From: Micavibrio aeruginosavorus
GTDB taxonomy: Bacteria; Pseudomonadota; Alphaproteobacteria; Micavibrionales; Micavibrionaceae
Length of the DNA stretch: 5,156 nucleotides
Assembly (NCBI GenBank): GCA_003241475.1
Contig: QFQB01000123.1
Location: 1-5,156 of the forward strand
Direction of reading: 5' to 3'
The translations under genes and the position numbers were made by a program. A model generated the notes under the pieces. It was not told the origin of the DNA and did not search any database. It was given only the letters and a program-made list of their open reading frames with translations. Shown in pieces: positions 4,844 to 5,156 of this stretch (position 1 is the stretch's first letter; each line of letters starts with the position of its first letter).

Positions 4844-5156
4844 AGACAATGCTTTCTCTTCTGCTTGCGCCGATGTGGCCTCTTACGGGTTCTATGGTCG
4901 TGAGGGCGGCGTGAGCACGGGGCTCTATGCGTCGCTTAATTGTGCCCGCGGCTCTAATGATGTGCGTGAATCTATTGAATTCAACCGCAGCATTGTTGCA
5001 AAAGATATGGGTTGCGAGGGAGCGGAGATATCGACGCCGTGGCAATGCCATACGGCCGATTGCATGCTTATAAATCAGCCTTATACACAAGATGCGCGTC
5101 CGGTGGGCGATGCGCTTGTAACAGATGTTGCAGGTTTGCCGATTGCAATTTTGACC
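4830..5156 (+). CDS. pgeF: PgeF/YfiH-family protein (purine nucleoside phosphorylase/polyphenol oxidase, DUF152), N-terminal part
   Basis: This is the first 109 residues of a YfiH/PgeF-family (Cu-oxidase_4, DUF152) protein, cut by the right edge. Members have been described as multicopper-type polyphenol oxidases and as zinc-dependent purine nucleoside phosphorylase/adenosine deaminase enzymes; E. coli YfiH also affects peptidoglycan precursor fidelity. Visible family motifs are GGVSTGLYASLNC (26-38), NR (52-53), WQCHTAD (71-77) with H74 as the first metal-ligand histidine, and DALVTDVAGLPIAILT (94-109). The next expected residues, ADC with the metal-binding cysteine, lie just past the edge. 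The family usually has QVHS where this protein has QCHT. The ATG at 4830 lies within the last codons of the methyltransferase gene (14-bp overlap), without a clear Shine-Dalgarno site, so translation is probably coupled. Confidence 0.92.
   Translation, partial: MQAFKDNAFSSACADVASYGFYGREGGVSTGLYASLNCARGSNDVRESIEFNRSIVAKDMGCEGAEISTPWQCHTADCMLINQPYTQDARPVGDALVTDVAGLPIAILT

Overview
The window looks like a chromosomal housekeeping segment from an alphaproteobacterium. The evidence is the gene content and order: ubiK, a YbjN-domain gene and proC on one side, and lgt, a MidA-type methyltransferase gene and pgeF on the other. The HldD sequence also has the long form I associate with alphaproteobacteria, with a PPQWAGLKFFNVYGP stretch and a DGGQLRDF loop. 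GC content is mostly high, with two clearly lower stretches. No mobile element, CRISPR array, RNA gene or defence system is visible.

Layout. On the minus strand, reading from 1162 down to the left edge, lies a tight three-gene unit: ubiK (ubiquinone biosynthesis accessory factor), a YbjN-domain protein, and the first 120 residues of proC (proline biosynthesis). ubiK and the YbjN gene share one base in TAATG; the YbjN gene and proC share four bases in ATGA. A 175-bp divergent intergenic region (1163-1337) holds a perfect 16-bp palindrome, an inverted repeat in the ubiK leader and weak promoter candidates for both directions.

On the plus strand, hldD (LPS heptose precursor epimerase) shares one base with a lower-GC NUDIX hydrolase gene. 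A 41-bp gap follows. It carries a promoter-like sequence placed so that the lgt transcript could begin at or next to its ATG, with no leader and no Shine-Dalgarno site. lgt (lipoprotein diacylglyceryl transferase) then overlaps the MidA/NDUFAF7-type methyltransferase gene by 20 bp, which overlaps pgeF by 14 bp; pgeF is cut by the right edge.

Common themes are the cell envelope (HldD for LPS core, Lgt for lipoproteins) and respiration or housekeeping metabolism (UbiK for ubiquinone, MidA-like methyltransferase, ProC, PgeF). The oddest gene is the methyltransferase. Its GC content falls from about 59% to about 45% part-way through the reading frame, and it carries an apparent ~40-residue Gly/Ser-rich insertion near its C terminus containing an 11-bp tandem duplication. 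I see no convincing undescribed system; the main leads are these methyltransferase features, the leaderless lgt promoter and the 16-bp palindrome.
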